Assembly (NCBI GenBank): GCA_025055795.1
Contig: JANWVV010000005.1
Location: 78,688-142,687 of the forward strand
DNA: 64,000 bases
From: Gemmataceae bacterium
GTDB lineage: Bacteria > Planctomycetota > Planctomycetia > Gemmatales > Gemmataceae
Direction of reading: 5' to 3'
Numbering within the stretch: position 1 is the stretch's first letter; every line of letters starts with the position of its first letter. Positions 15,641 to 24,759 of the stretch are shown one piece after another. The position numbers were made by a program, and so were the translations under genes. Below the pieces are notes generated by a model. That model was not told where the DNA came from. It worked only from the letters and a program-made list of their open reading frames with translations, and did no database searches.

Positions 15641-18478
15641 TCAAGGGGCCGTCAGACAGTACACCAGTTTCTGGATGTAGTATAGGTCCGCATGGCACCA
15701 GGGGATGTCCAGATATTGACGGAGGCGTGCCGCTGACTCGTTAGCTAGCAGAGCCTTGGCCATAAATATCTCCATGGACATTGTCGGTAAGGCAAACGGG
15801 CTTTCGTTGCGATTGGCCAATTCCACGTTCCATGCCAGGTACCAGGTTGGACGGTGATAATCTACGTAACGCTCCAGGAGTTTGTGGGGTATGTCTCCGG
15901 CGTACCGGTTCAGTAGCTGGGATACCTCGGGGGTCAAATAGCGCCAACGTGCGACTACCTGGCGTCCCACGGGGACGTCACTGAATACGCCGCCGACGGG
16001 ATGGGCCAACTCGAAGGCTAGACGTTGGCGCATTGCCTGCCGTGCCGCTTTGATGCCCATGTTCATTGCCTCGGTGTCGCCTAAATGGCGGGCGATTCGG
16101 CAGTAGGCGATCAGGCCAGCGACGTAGCCATTACAGCAGTCTTCCTCTAGCTTGTTAGGCGGTTGGTGAGTCAGCTTTTTCAGATCATTCCAGTGCCGCT
16201 GCACATGGGTCCAATCGCCGGTGACCGTGGCCCATAACCATAGCGGGTAGAGGCGGGCCACCGGCGTGCGGTGAATGTCGTCCACTACTCGCCAGAGTTT
16301 TTCGGGGGGCAGTTGATAGAACGATCGTCGGCGGCCATGACGTGTATCCAGTGTTGATCGCCCCGTGGGGCCATCCAATGGTCCATCCGTTTTTGACCAT
16401 CGGGCGACGTACTCACGCACCAGTTTTTGCGACTCTGGTGGCAGGTGAGGGTAAGCCAGGGCCAGTGTGTAGAGCGTCTCGGTTGGCTCAGCGAAGAAAC
16501 GATATGCCTCGATGGGATGCTTGCCTGCGGGAAAAATCAAGGGCTGCCAGTCAACTTGAATCAACTCGCTGATCGCTTCTACTAAACGCTGCCGTAATGC
16601 AACGTCGGCGGGAGAGGTAAGGCGACGTAGTGCCTCGGGTGCCTGCCGGGAGGGAACGTCCCAAATGAAGCGGTCCAGTTCCGCGTCCGGGATGCGTGCC
16701 AGTGCGGTAGCTGCTTCTTTTTCCATCGGCGTAGCCCGGGTTCCGGGCGGGGCCAAGGTCGGGTCGAAAAACTCGCGAATCCGTGGCGATTGTAAAATGT
16801 CCCAATCCCAAGGCAGTTGCCGTAGCTTGTCGATCTCTGCAGATGTTGGCTTAGTCAGGGTGGCATCTACTGGGGGTACCTTTTCGCCGCGGCGGAGCAT
16901 GCGATAGGCGATCAGGGCGCACCCCGAATTCAGCTCGTGAGTGGGAATGTAATAGAAACTGTCACCCGCGACAGAGACGGGCACGTCGATGGCCGAGCCA
17001 CCGCCATAAATCGCCGTCCCCCGTATGAGCCACTCCTTTCCAACTGGCAACGGCTGACCCCGAAGCAACCGTGTCCAGATGCCCACAGCCTCACCCCGTT
17101 GGGGCTCATGGATGTTGGTGGCGAAGGGAGCCTCGTATCCCTTCAGCGTGGTCAGGTCGAGTGCGTTAACGCTCGCTTGATGCGTATTGATGAGTACCCG
17201 CCCCGCTACCACCAACTGCGATTGTTCATCATGAATTAACAACAGGCTGTCGTGCCAGCCGTAGGTGCGGGACTGATCCATAATAGGTGTGATGTGCCCC
17301 GTTTTGGTGTCCAGATAACCCACATTCAGAAACGGTGAATAGTGCTCATAGCGGCTTCGCAGCAGCACCTGATATTTGACAATGACTTTGCCCTCAGGAG
17401 TCACTACGGGCGGTGCCGCGGTGCCGTTCATGCTCTCCGCATATACGATGGGCACAACGAACCGTGGGTTACCGTCACTGGGGTCAAGCACGAAATACGT
17501 CTGATATGCTGGTTGTTCGCTTAGTCGCTGGCGAAGGAAGTTCAACTGCCGCTGATAAGTGTCTGGTTGGGCTAGAAGTCGAAAATTCTGCTCTCGCAAT
17601 TGCGCATTTTTTTCCTTATTGTGTCGCCAACTAGCAATGTCGCCAAAAATTTCCTTAACCATGTCCCACAGAATCGGGCTGATGGAGTCCTGCGACATCA
17701 CTGGGGCAACGGTGACGAGCACGGATCCATCCGGTGCTACCACGGGGTGATAGCCACGGAACGTTGCCCCGGGTAGCTGCGGGCTACGCCAGACAATCTG
17801 ACCGCTATCCAGCTGGATAGCATAGACTCGCATATCCTCGCTGGCGGCATACACCCGAGCCACCTTGACGTCCAACGCGGGACTTGCCAGGAGCGGCCCA
17901 CCCAGGGTTGCCGCCCAACGAATATTGCCCGAGTTCGCTTCGATCGCGTATAGTTTGCCGTCGCGACCACCAATGATTACCAGACCGGCGTGAACGACAG
18001 GGGCATTCCAAATCGCCGCCCCTGTCGGTACCGTCCAAACCACCCCTCCATCGTTGGCACGAACGGCGTAGACTTTTGCGTCAGCCGCTCCAAAGTAGAC
18101 CTTGTTGTCCGCAACGGCGCACGCATGGAGAATGGCTCCACCGGCACGAAACACCCAACGGTCCTGACCAGTCGCCTCGTCGATGGCATGCAGAAATCCC
18201 CGCAAGGTACCCACATACACCGTGTCGCCGGCCACGATTGGTTGAACCCCGGCCATCAGCCCTTCGTCGGGAAACAAACGGTACCACTTGCGTACAAAGG
18301 GGGGCCGAATCTCCCTGGGGGTTGAACCACTCCGGGCCGGGTCGTGTGCTAACATCGGCCAATCGGACGACGTGGCTGCTTCCGATGCCGAACGAACCGT
18401 AGCAGCCCCATACGGCACCACAGTTGCAACTAACAATGCCCCCATCATCAACACGATGTAACGTGACTGCTTTGCCAC
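15641..18478 (-). CDS. exported PQQ-type beta-propeller protein with helical C-terminal half
   Basis: About 945 residues. A signal sequence (RYIVLMMGALLVATVVPYGAA) is followed by a run of propeller blades (VYVGTLRGFLHAIDEATGQDRW, VYFGAADAKVYAVRANDGG, VIIGGRDGKLYAIEANSGN, VYAASEDMRVYAIQLDSGQ), each with the A-x-D-x-x-T/S-G-x-x-x-W pattern of BamB/PQQ proteins. The second half, about residues 600-945, has no propeller repeats and is rich in helices with Trp, Tyr and His (LYPLWLWATVTG, CCNGYVAGLIAYCRIARHL). It may be an alpha/alpha toroid as in some glycan-processing enzymes; this is inference. GTG at 18478 has AAGGG at a good distance and places the signal peptide at the N-terminus; the ATG at 18523 is the alternative. 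Function unknown. Confidence 0.82.
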   Translation of the reverse strand: MAKQSRYIVLMMGALLVATVVPYGAATVRSASEAATSSDWPMLAHDPARSGSTPREIRPPFVRKWYRLFPDEGLMAGVQPIVAGDTVYVGTLRGFLHAIDEATGQDRWVFRAGGAILHACAVADNKVYFGAADAKVYAVRANDGGVVWTVPTGAAIWNAPVVHAGLVIIGGRDGKLYAIEANSGNIRWAATLGGPLLASPALDVKVARVYAASEDMRVYAIQLDSGQIVWRSPQLPGATFRGYHPVVAPDGSVLVTVAPVMSQDSISPILWDMVKEIFGDIASWRHNKEKNAQLREQNFRLLAQPDTYQRQLNFLRQRLSEQPAYQTYFVLDPSDGNPRFVVPIVYAESMNGTAAPPVVTPEGKVIVKYQVLLRSRYEHYSPFLNVGYLDTKTGHITPIMDQSRTYGWHDSLLLIHDEQSQLVVAGRVLINTHQASVNALDLTTLKGYEAPFATNIHEPQRGEAVGIWTRLLRGQPLPVGKEWLIRGTAIYGGGSAIDVPVSVAGDSFYYIPTHELNSGCALIAYRMLRRGEKVPPVDATLTKPTSAEIDKLRQLPWDWDILQSPRIREFFDPTLAPPGTRATPMEKEAATALARIPDAELDRFIWDVPSRQAPEALRRLTSPADVALRQRLVEAISELIQVDWQPLIFPAGKHPIEAYRFFAEPTETLYTLALAYPHLPPESQKLVREYVARWSKTDGPLDGPTGRSTLDTRHGRRRSFYQLPPEKLWRVVDDIHRTPVARLYPLWLWATVTGDWTHVQRHWNDLKKLTHQPPNKLEEDCCNGYVAGLIAYCRIARHLGDTEAMNMGIKAARQAMRQRLAFELAHPVGGVFSDVPVGRQVVARWRYLTPEVSQLLNRYAGDIPHKLLERYVDYHRPTWYLAWNVELANRNESPFALPTMSMEIFMAKALLANESAARLRQYLDIPWCHADLYYIQKLVYCLTAP

Positions 18479-18709
18479 TCCCCTGCCCTTCTCCAGTGGT
18501 AGAGACAATCCATGTGGTTGCATTTTCTACCCCCCTCCGCGACAAGCACGAAGTTTGTTAGTCATCACCGCAGTACTGTAACAGTGCTTTAGTTAAAGAG
18601 GCTCCTCAGTCTATCCAGAAACTACCCAAAGAAGTCAGGGCAGCGATGAATCACGAGTTCCTACATGCACAAGGGATAAAAAACCGTGGACCACACGAGG
18701 CAGGACCAT

Positions 18710-19279
18710 TCAGGTACTGATGCCTAATGACTTTTGCAGACGATGGATTTGTTCAGTCATCGATCGAGGCGGTGCCGGCGTTGTGCGTCCGCGTTCGCCC
18801 TCTACCAAGCACCAGATGAATACGGGCCCCGGACCTTGAAGCGCTTCAACGCTCAGTTGTTGCCACTGTTCAAGTGTCGTACAGGTATAAACACGAGGAA
18901 TGCCCGCTCCCTGAGCTATCAGGGCGTAGTTGGTCCGACCGGCATGGGCTACTGCTTGACCACCAGTCACTTCATACAGCTGATTATCCACCAGTATGAT
19001 CCGTAAGGGTACGGAAAACTGAGCCACCGTTACTAGACAGCCCAAATTCATTAGCAGGCTGCCATCTCCCATCAGTACGATCACCTCTACCCCAGGCTGA
19101 GCGAGGCACAGACCTAGTCCTAATGGGACCGCTTGGCCCATGCTGGAAGGTAGATAATGAAAATCTTTGTCTGAGTCGGAAAACTCGGGCCAATAGCCGA
19201 CTGAACCCATCGTAGTGATAACGATTTGCTCCTGACGCTGTTGAGCTAATATCTGCAATAGGTCCCGTTGCTTGATCAT
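18710..19279 (-). CDS. thiamine-diphosphate-binding decarboxylase subunit (sulfopyruvate/phosphonopyruvate decarboxylase-like, C-terminal half)
   Basis: A 189-residue stand-alone TPP-binding domain. Diagnostic residues are PSSMGQAVPLGLGLC, then the diphosphate/Mg motif GDGSLLMNLG and, about 25 residues on, VDNQLYEVTGGQ. This matches the C-terminal (beta) half of 2-oxoacid decarboxylases such as sulfopyruvate decarboxylase ComE and phosphonopyruvate decarboxylase. The N-terminal PYR half needed for catalysis is not in this gene, nor in any other gene of this window. AAGGA lies five bases before ATG. It sits 39 bases downstream of the BshC-like gene, so it is the last gene of a three-gene operon. 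Substrate unknown. Confidence 0.8.
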   Translation of the reverse strand: MIKQRDLLQILAQQRQEQIVITTMGSVGYWPEFSDSDKDFHYLPSSMGQAVPLGLGLCLAQPGVEVIVLMGDGSLLMNLGCLVTVAQFSVPLRIILVDNQLYEVTGGQAVAHAGRTNYALIAQGAGIPRVYTCTTLEQWQQLSVEALQGPGPVFIWCLVEGERGRTTPAPPRSMTEQIHRLQKSLGIST

Positions 19280-19318
19280 GGTGGTCCTTGCGTGTCATCG
19301 CTGGGAGTTCGGTGCTGT

Positions 19319-20818
19319 TCAGCTTGGTCCCCAGAAGCGGCGATCCAGGAAGGCGGTCAAAAACGGCCGGAGTTTACATTCCGGAAACAGAACCCAGGAA
19401 TAGTCCCGGCGAAGTAGAATCTGACGATATTGTTGCTGTTTCCGTGCCACAAGGTATTGGTGATACACATCTTCGAGGTTCGATTGCACATAACTACGTA
19501 GACTTTCGGTCAAGGACCGCAGTTGCTGGAACCATTGTCGACGGGCCTGATGGTCGTGAACCGGTGGCTCAGCCTGAACGCAATGTTGCCGACGCCGGGC
19601 TAATTCCAGGGCCATTGCTGGTACATCCGACGGCAAATGCCGTTGGGGATTCCAATAGATGTCCCTCCACTGCTGCCACAGCACGGAAGGCGGCCTTCGT
19701 ACCAAGTCGGCCGACGCAGGATTAGCATCACCCAAGTCAGCGACAAATGGCAGGTGGAGAGTAGCCGTGACCGTGAGATATGCCGGCGGCGTAATGCCGA
19801 AATAGTCCTTTATAAGGGCATCGGTGATCTGATCGTACAAAGCCCCGCCCAGACCATGAATGAAAACGTCACCGAGTACCAGCCGCACAAATAGAGTAAG
19901 GGTCAAGGCCCGGGGCCGTAGGGTAGTGAGCGGGCTGTGCCGGGTAGCGCGGAACCGACGCTGCCCGCGTAGTTCCCAAAAGGGAGCCTCATCGGGTTCC
20001 AACTCCGGAATCGAACGTACTGGTTGAGCGGTAAATGCCGGATCCCGGAAACGACGCAATGTCTGATTGTACAAGTATCGAAATCGCGTCAAATCATTCA
20101 GCAGATGATTGGCAAAATGTCGGAACGCTCGAGTTTGTGCCAGGCGGCTTACCGGCAACTCATGATTAATGCACCCCCAGGAGTGCTCCATATACCGGCG
20201 TAGTTTTGTCAGGATCTCGACGAGTCGAGGTTGCAAGGGAGGTTGCCGGGGCCAGAGGTGTAAGGCGATGGGTTCGAACCCCCAGGCACCGGCCAGCTCT
20301 TGCACGCGGTTCCAGGCTTCTACAAACAGTTCGGCGTCGTACAGGGGCCGTTGCTCGTAGGGGGTAAGCAAGTCAGCTCTGTCGTAACAAACAGGTACCC
20401 GAACGATTCGTTCTCCCTCGTTCAGTGGAAGGCGAGGGACAAGCAAGCCGTTGTTTTTAGGTAGGTCGTGATCGGCAATCAGATGAAGGGGAGTAGCCCC
20501 GAGGTGGCGGCTCAAACCTTGAAGAACAAAATGTTTGACCCACACGCCGGGATGGTCCAGCTCCGGCTGATGACCGCTAACCACCCAGATCCTTTCGGCC
20601 AGGTTATTGTGGTTGTTATTGTGCAAAGGTGGTTCTAGGATGGGGGCAATTTCTTGCCGTAATAATCGCCGTAAATCCGGTAGAGGCATACCGTCGATCT
20701 GAATCGGTGTTTGCTGCAAAATCTGTACGTTTTTTTCAACGCAGGACGGTATCAACGAGACAGGAGGATGAAGCAACCATTCTCCATCCCGGGCGGGAAC
20801 TTGCAACAACGGCAGCAT
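19319..20818 (-). CDS. uncharacterised protein, distantly BshC-like
   Basis: About 499 residues, soluble. Two stretches recall the bacillithiol cysteine ligase BshC: VVSGHQPELDHPGVWVKHF followed by an ADHD motif, resembling the GxQ and EDHD regions, and a later LRPRALTLTLFVRLVLGD, then FIHGLGGALYDQ and FGITPPAYL, resembling the LRP...YIGG...P segment. Overall similarity is weak, so this is inference from motif order. The start at 20818 (MLPLLQVP) is chosen over 20851, which would overlap the glycosyltransferase; the gap is then seven bases. It lies between a GT2 gene and a TPP-enzyme half, suggesting a joint small-molecule or thiol-type pathway. Confidence 0.6.
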   Translation of the reverse strand: MLPLLQVPARDGEWLLHPPVSLIPSCVEKNVQILQQTPIQIDGMPLPDLRRLLRQEIAPILEPPLHNNNHNNLAERIWVVSGHQPELDHPGVWVKHFVLQGLSRHLGATPLHLIADHDLPKNNGLLVPRLPLNEGERIVRVPVCYDRADLLTPYEQRPLYDAELFVEAWNRVQELAGAWGFEPIALHLWPRQPPLQPRLVEILTKLRRYMEHSWGCINHELPVSRLAQTRAFRHFANHLLNDLTRFRYLYNQTLRRFRDPAFTAQPVRSIPELEPDEAPFWELRGQRRFRATRHSPLTTLRPRALTLTLFVRLVLGDVFIHGLGGALYDQITDALIKDYFGITPPAYLTVTATLHLPFVADLGDANPASADLVRRPPSVLWQQWRDIYWNPQRHLPSDVPAMALELARRRQHCVQAEPPVHDHQARRQWFQQLRSLTESLRSYVQSNLEDVYHQYLVARKQQQYRQILLRRDYSWVLFPECKLRPFLTAFLDRRFWGPS

Positions 20819-20825
20819 GAGTAGG

Positions 20826-21557
20826 TTACGACACGGCAGAATGAAGGGCAACGGCCTCTAGACAGGGGAGCCTGTCCAGAGCAGCCGCGGCGATCACAGA
20901 ACGGTAGTACGCCAGACGTTGCTGGGGATCGTTAAGTGCTCCCCCGAACGCTCGACTAGGATCCAGATACAGCCGAGGGACGGCGACCTCACGGATACGC
21001 AGGCCCAAACGAGCCGCTTGGACCCAAAGCTGTAGGGGCATGCCCCAACCACGTTCGGTGATCCGCAAACAAGCCAAGGCCCGCCGGCGATATGCCTTGA
21101 ACCCGCAAAATGCGTCAGTCAGTTGCAAGCCGAACTGAGCGTTCAGCTCAGCGGTTATCACCGCATTGATGTACTGTCGTTCCGATGGGGCCGGTGTGTT
21201 CTGCCTGAAGTCCCGCAAATACCGGCTACCCGAGACAATATCGTAGTCGTCCAAAGCTTCCAGGAGTACCGGAATACGGGACGGTTCATGCTGCCCGTCA
21301 CAGTCCATCGTCACGAGTACGTCGTAATCGTGTTGCAAGGCAAAGCTAAAGGCGGAGATCAAGGCCGCCCCGTAGCCTTGGTTGGTTCCATGGTCGATGC
21401 GATAGATGTCGTGTTCCTCTTCCAGAAGCTCGGTGGTGCCGTCGGTTGAGCCATCGTTAATGACAAGAATTTCCGGGCAGTACTTGCGGGCCGCCGCCAG
21501 CACTTGCCGCACCGAACGTGCCTCATTGTACACCGGAATGGCGGTCAGCACACGCAT
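20826..21557 (-). CDS. family 2 glycosyltransferase (dolichyl-phosphate-sugar synthase-like)
   Basis: A GT-A fold enzyme of 243 residues. TAIPVYNEARSV opens the nucleotide-binding domain, VINDGSTDGT follows, and MDCDGQHEP supplies the DxD metal-binding acidic residues. There is no C-terminal membrane helix. Such enzymes transfer a sugar from a nucleotide donor to a lipid phosphate or other acceptor. The ATG at 21557 (MRVLTAIPV) is preferred to 21569 because GGAGAG precedes it by four bases. It is the first gene of a tightly packed operon with the BshC-like and TPP-domain genes, so its acceptor may be a small molecule. Confidence 0.9.
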   Translation of the reverse strand: MRVLTAIPVYNEARSVRQVLAAARKYCPEILVINDGSTDGTTELLEEEHDIYRIDHGTNQGYGAALISAFSFALQHDYDVLVTMDCDGQHEPSRIPVLLEALDDYDIVSGSRYLRDFRQNTPAPSERQYINAVITAELNAQFGLQLTDAFCGFKAYRRRALACLRITERGWGMPLQLWVQAARLGLRIREVAVPRLYLDPSRAFGGALNDPQQRLAYYRSVIAAAALDRLPCLEAVALHSAVS

Positions 21558-22183
21558 AGCACTCTCCATTGGCTGCTGAACCTCGGCCGATCCACCTTCA
21601 CTTCATCTTTATGATAGCACTCCAGCAGCTTGCATAGTAATTTCCTTAGTTGTTACCTTCGTTTCTGCCCTGCTCGACTATCCGAGGCTAGGCACCGATC
21701 CGCTTGCACTTGCACGGACACGCAACGTCACCATCCATCGACTGCAGCTGATGACCAATACCCGACGAGCGATGTATCTCTTTCATTTTTCGCCAAGTCA
21801 TATACGAAGATAACAACCCCGTGGGAACCAAAAGTTGATGCCATCGCCAAACGATCAGTGCAAGCCAATCGTTCTGATTGCCACACGAAAGTTTGTGGAT
21901 AAACACTTCATATCGTGAACCTGAGGTAAATCGCGGCTCTGAGGTAAATCGTGAGCGGTGATTCTGTCGCCTCTTGCGGATTGCCGCATTTTCTGCTAGC
22001 GTGCCGGTGTTAAGGACATAGTCAGCGGGGTGCAGGGGGACATGTGAGCGTACGGATAGCACTAGCATCCCCTTTTTATGGTTAGGTAAGCAATACCAAA
22101 AGTTCTACGGATATATATTTGGGCTCATCCAGTTGCCATCCAGCGAGCCGTTGCCTCTTCAATGAACCCCGGGAGCAGAAATC
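21558..22183. other. 626-base divergent intergenic region
   Basis: It separates the GT2 operon (minus) from the exported protein at 22184 (plus) and must hold both promoters. No gene is convincing. A 13-base direct repeat is described separately. Confidence 0.4.
21921..21951 (+). repeat. 13-bp direct repeat, two copies
   Basis: CTGAGGTAAATCG occurs at 21921-21933 and again at 21939-21951, an 18-base period (just under two helical turns). It could be a paired regulator site ahead of the gene at 22184, or a chance duplication. Confidence 0.45.
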
Positions 22184-24094
22184 ATGTCTAAAAGTGACTT
22201 ACCTGTCGGAAGGTTGGCACATCGATTTAACCTGTTAGCTAATCAAGTTGCCCTCAAACGGTGGGATCCCAAGCATGCTTCGGTAGGAAGAGTGAAAAGT
22301 GCGATTATTGTCATTTTAACATTCACGGGTGTTGCGTTGTTGTGGCCAACTCAGGCGCAACCACCAACTGATGAACTGCAATTCCCCTATCCCGCACAGG
22401 CCCAAATGGTGCTCATGCTATCGGGCCTCGATCGCTTGCAAGAGCGTATAGACAAACTGGCGGACACCATGGCCGTCCGGCAACGGGAACGCTGGCGCCA
22501 GAACTTATCCAAACAGCTCGAATCGTTGCTTAAAGGACGGGATGCAAGTGTACTTCGGCGTGATGCTCGGCTCTACTTTGTTATCCATGACTTGGGAGAG
22601 GATCTGAGTAACCCTCATTGGAGCCTGTTGCTGCCAGTGCGCTCCCATAGAGACTTTCGCCTGTCGTTTTTAACCCTGGAGGAGCGGCAAAGTCGAACCA
22701 AAGAAGGTAAAGGAATCGAGGCGTTCCGCTGTACCCTGCTGAACGATGAGCCTCAGACTGTCTATCTGGTCGATTTACCGGATTATGTAGCTGTCTGTTC
22801 AGAGCGCGTAGTGGCCGAAGTATACGCCGGGGAGTACACCCGCGGTTCCACCCGGGTCTTGGGGCCTCGGCTGACGGAAGCGTTTTTGCGTTCAGATGTT
22901 GCGTTTTACCTGAACCTGGAGGGCCTGGTACAACGCTATGCGAACGAACTACGCGCCCTTAAGGGGTTGCTCGATTTCGCCTTGCGGCGGGCCGGTCAAG
23001 AAATCCCCGGCTTGAGCGAAGCCGAGGCGGAGCTGATCAAGAAGATGTTGCTAGGGTTGTTCCAGGCCCTTGAGGACAGTCAAGCGGCAGTACTTACGCT
23101 GAACCTGGAGCCTGGGGGACTGGATCTCCACCTCCAGATCCGTTTCGGTGAAAATACGGCGAGCAGCAAGGTGCTGGCCAGCGAAACGGGGCTAGCTGCT
23201 GCAGAAATAGGACAATTACCTGCAGGTATGCCTTACTATTACGCCTTTGCGGCACAGGGTCAAATCGGTGCCCTGATGCTGCAGGATCGCACCCGATTCC
23301 AAGCTGCCGACAAGGATGCCCCGGGTCAGCGGCTGTTGCAGCTCCATCTGGACGATCTGCGTCAAGCCGATCTGCAAAGCTGGCGTGGGTGCTTGCGTTT
23401 CCCGCTGTCCGGATTGGAAGTGCTGCGTTATCGCGATGCCGACAAAGCCTTGCGTGCGTGGGTGAAGTTGTACAAAGTGTTGGGTGCTGGTGCTCACATA
23501 CCAGGAGCACGCCTGAAAATGGCGCCGGGCGTCCGCGAAAACGCGGTCCAACACCGCGGTTTTTCCTTCACGGAAGTACGACTCCACCATGACGACGAGC
23601 ACTGGCTGGAAGACGCTCCCGAAGCGCAAAAGGAGGTAATCCGTCCGTTCATCCATCAGCTATACCCGGAGCGGGTGACCCTGTGGATTGGGCTGATAGA
23701 AAAGAACAAACGTCGTGAGATCGTCCATCTCTGGGGTCGCGATTGGGACAGCGTCAGTCCCTGGTTGGATAGCTACCTGGACGGCAAACATACCCTTAGC
23801 AGCAGACCAGAGTTTTCCTCGCTGCGACCCTTGTGGGGGGAACACAGCAACGGTTTTATCGTCGACTTGCAGCCGCTCATCCCAGCGATTAACGAGCTGT
23901 TTCGTATGATCGCCAATGTGGAGGAAGAATTGCCTGTCTCTAGGATCAAACTTAAACAACTCTCCTCTCCGGCTCCGTTATTGTGGTCCTATATGTGTCA
24001 GGAAGAGATCTTTTCGATGCGAGTGCATTTCTCCGCACAGGCTTTTGGTGTGTTACTACAGTTGCTGGAACAAGCCAGCAAAGAGTTCGACTAA
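22184..24094 (+). CDS. exported uncharacterised protein, 636 residues
   Basis: An N-terminal basic region is followed by a hydrophobic helix (SAIIVILTFTGVALLW, about residues 43-60) and AQA-type residues, indicating export or anchoring in the inner membrane. The rest is soluble and mixed alpha/beta with many charged residues (LQERIDKLADTMAVRQRERWRQNL). It recalls the DUF3352-like secreted proteins of planctomycetes, which track quantities such as LRRDARLYFVIHD, but I cannot assign it firmly. CCCCGGGAG lies ahead of the ATG. The lipoprotein downstream, 131 bases on, may be co-transcribed. Confidence 0.75.
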   Translation: MSKSDLPVGRLAHRFNLLANQVALKRWDPKHASVGRVKSAIIVILTFTGVALLWPTQAQPPTDELQFPYPAQAQMVLMLSGLDRLQERIDKLADTMAVRQRERWRQNLSKQLESLLKGRDASVLRRDARLYFVIHDLGEDLSNPHWSLLLPVRSHRDFRLSFLTLEERQSRTKEGKGIEAFRCTLLNDEPQTVYLVDLPDYVAVCSERVVAEVYAGEYTRGSTRVLGPRLTEAFLRSDVAFYLNLEGLVQRYANELRALKGLLDFALRRAGQEIPGLSEAEAELIKKMLLGLFQALEDSQAAVLTLNLEPGGLDLHLQIRFGENTASSKVLASETGLAAAEIGQLPAGMPYYYAFAAQGQIGALMLQDRTRFQAADKDAPGQRLLQLHLDDLRQADLQSWRGCLRFPLSGLEVLRYRDADKALRAWVKLYKVLGAGAHIPGARLKMAPGVRENAVQHRGFSFTEVRLHHDDEHWLEDAPEAQKEVIRPFIHQLYPERVTLWIGLIEKNKRREIVHLWGRDWDSVSPWLDSYLDGKHTLSSRPEFSSLRPLWGEHSNGFIVDLQPLIPAINELFRMIANVEEELPVSRIKLKQLSSPAPLLWSYMCQEEIFSMRVHFSAQAFGVLLQLLEQASKEFD

Positions 24095-24225
24095 CTTTAT
24101 TAAGAGGCCTCCGCTACCGCTACGCATCGAGTGGCCGGGGAGACCCGATACTTTTCGTAAAAACAGGTTGAACCGAAAACGGGGCATTAAAGGTTATACA
24201 TTCACGATTAAAAGGAGGGATGGTA

Positions 24226-24633
24226 ATGCGACGAAGTCCAATCGTCCTACGTTTGTTCAGCAAGGTCATATGCATGGCAGTTTTGATGATGTTGTGTGTC
24301 GGCTGTGGTCCCGGCCGACTGAACGTCGAGAAAAAATATTCAATGGATGTGGGTGACGCGCGTGCGATAGAACTGGAGCCGCAGTCCAAACCGCAAAAGA
24401 TACAAGTGGAATACTCCACTTCGGACGGGGAAGCACGCGTGCTGGTATTCCGGGCCGAAGATGCCGCAGGCGACCAGGGAATGCTAGAAGCCCCAGCCAG
24501 CCGAGCCTTAGGTAGTCACCGCGGTTCCTCTGGCAGCTTCAGCGTGGATCTGCCGGCTAACACTAAGGCTCGCGTCGTCATCCGTGATCTGACCAAAAAG
24601 GCCGACGTCACTATCAAGGTGACTAATCAGTAA
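24226..24633 (+). CDS. small lipoprotein of unknown function
   Basis: 135 residues. The signal peptide ends in the lipobox LCVGC (about residue 26), so the mature protein should be lipid-anchored. The remainder is a beta-rich domain (IQVEYSTSDGEARVLVFRAED, TKARVVIRDLTKKADVTIKV), like small planctomycete lipoproteins with an all-beta fold. AAAGGAGGG lies seven bases before the ATG at 24226, so this start is preferred over the ATG at 24220. Confidence 0.8.
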   Translation: MRRSPIVLRLFSKVICMAVLMMLCVGCGPGRLNVEKKYSMDVGDARAIELEPQSKPQKIQVEYSTSDGEARVLVFRAEDAAGDQGMLEAPASRALGSHRGSSGSFSVDLPANTKARVVIRDLTKKADVTIKVTNQ

Positions 24634-24759
24634 AATCCGAATATCGACCAGCATCGTCTGAAATTGACTCAGCTGTAATCAGTATCACAATCGATGTGCT
24701 TTGCGGGTTATGCCACCCTGGGCTCAGAGATCACATGGACGCATCAGGGCAACCGGTTT

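Noticed and set aside
20268..20290. GGGTTCGAACCC resembling a tRNA T-arm
   Set aside because: It lies inside the BshC-like coding frame and no other tRNA arms are present.
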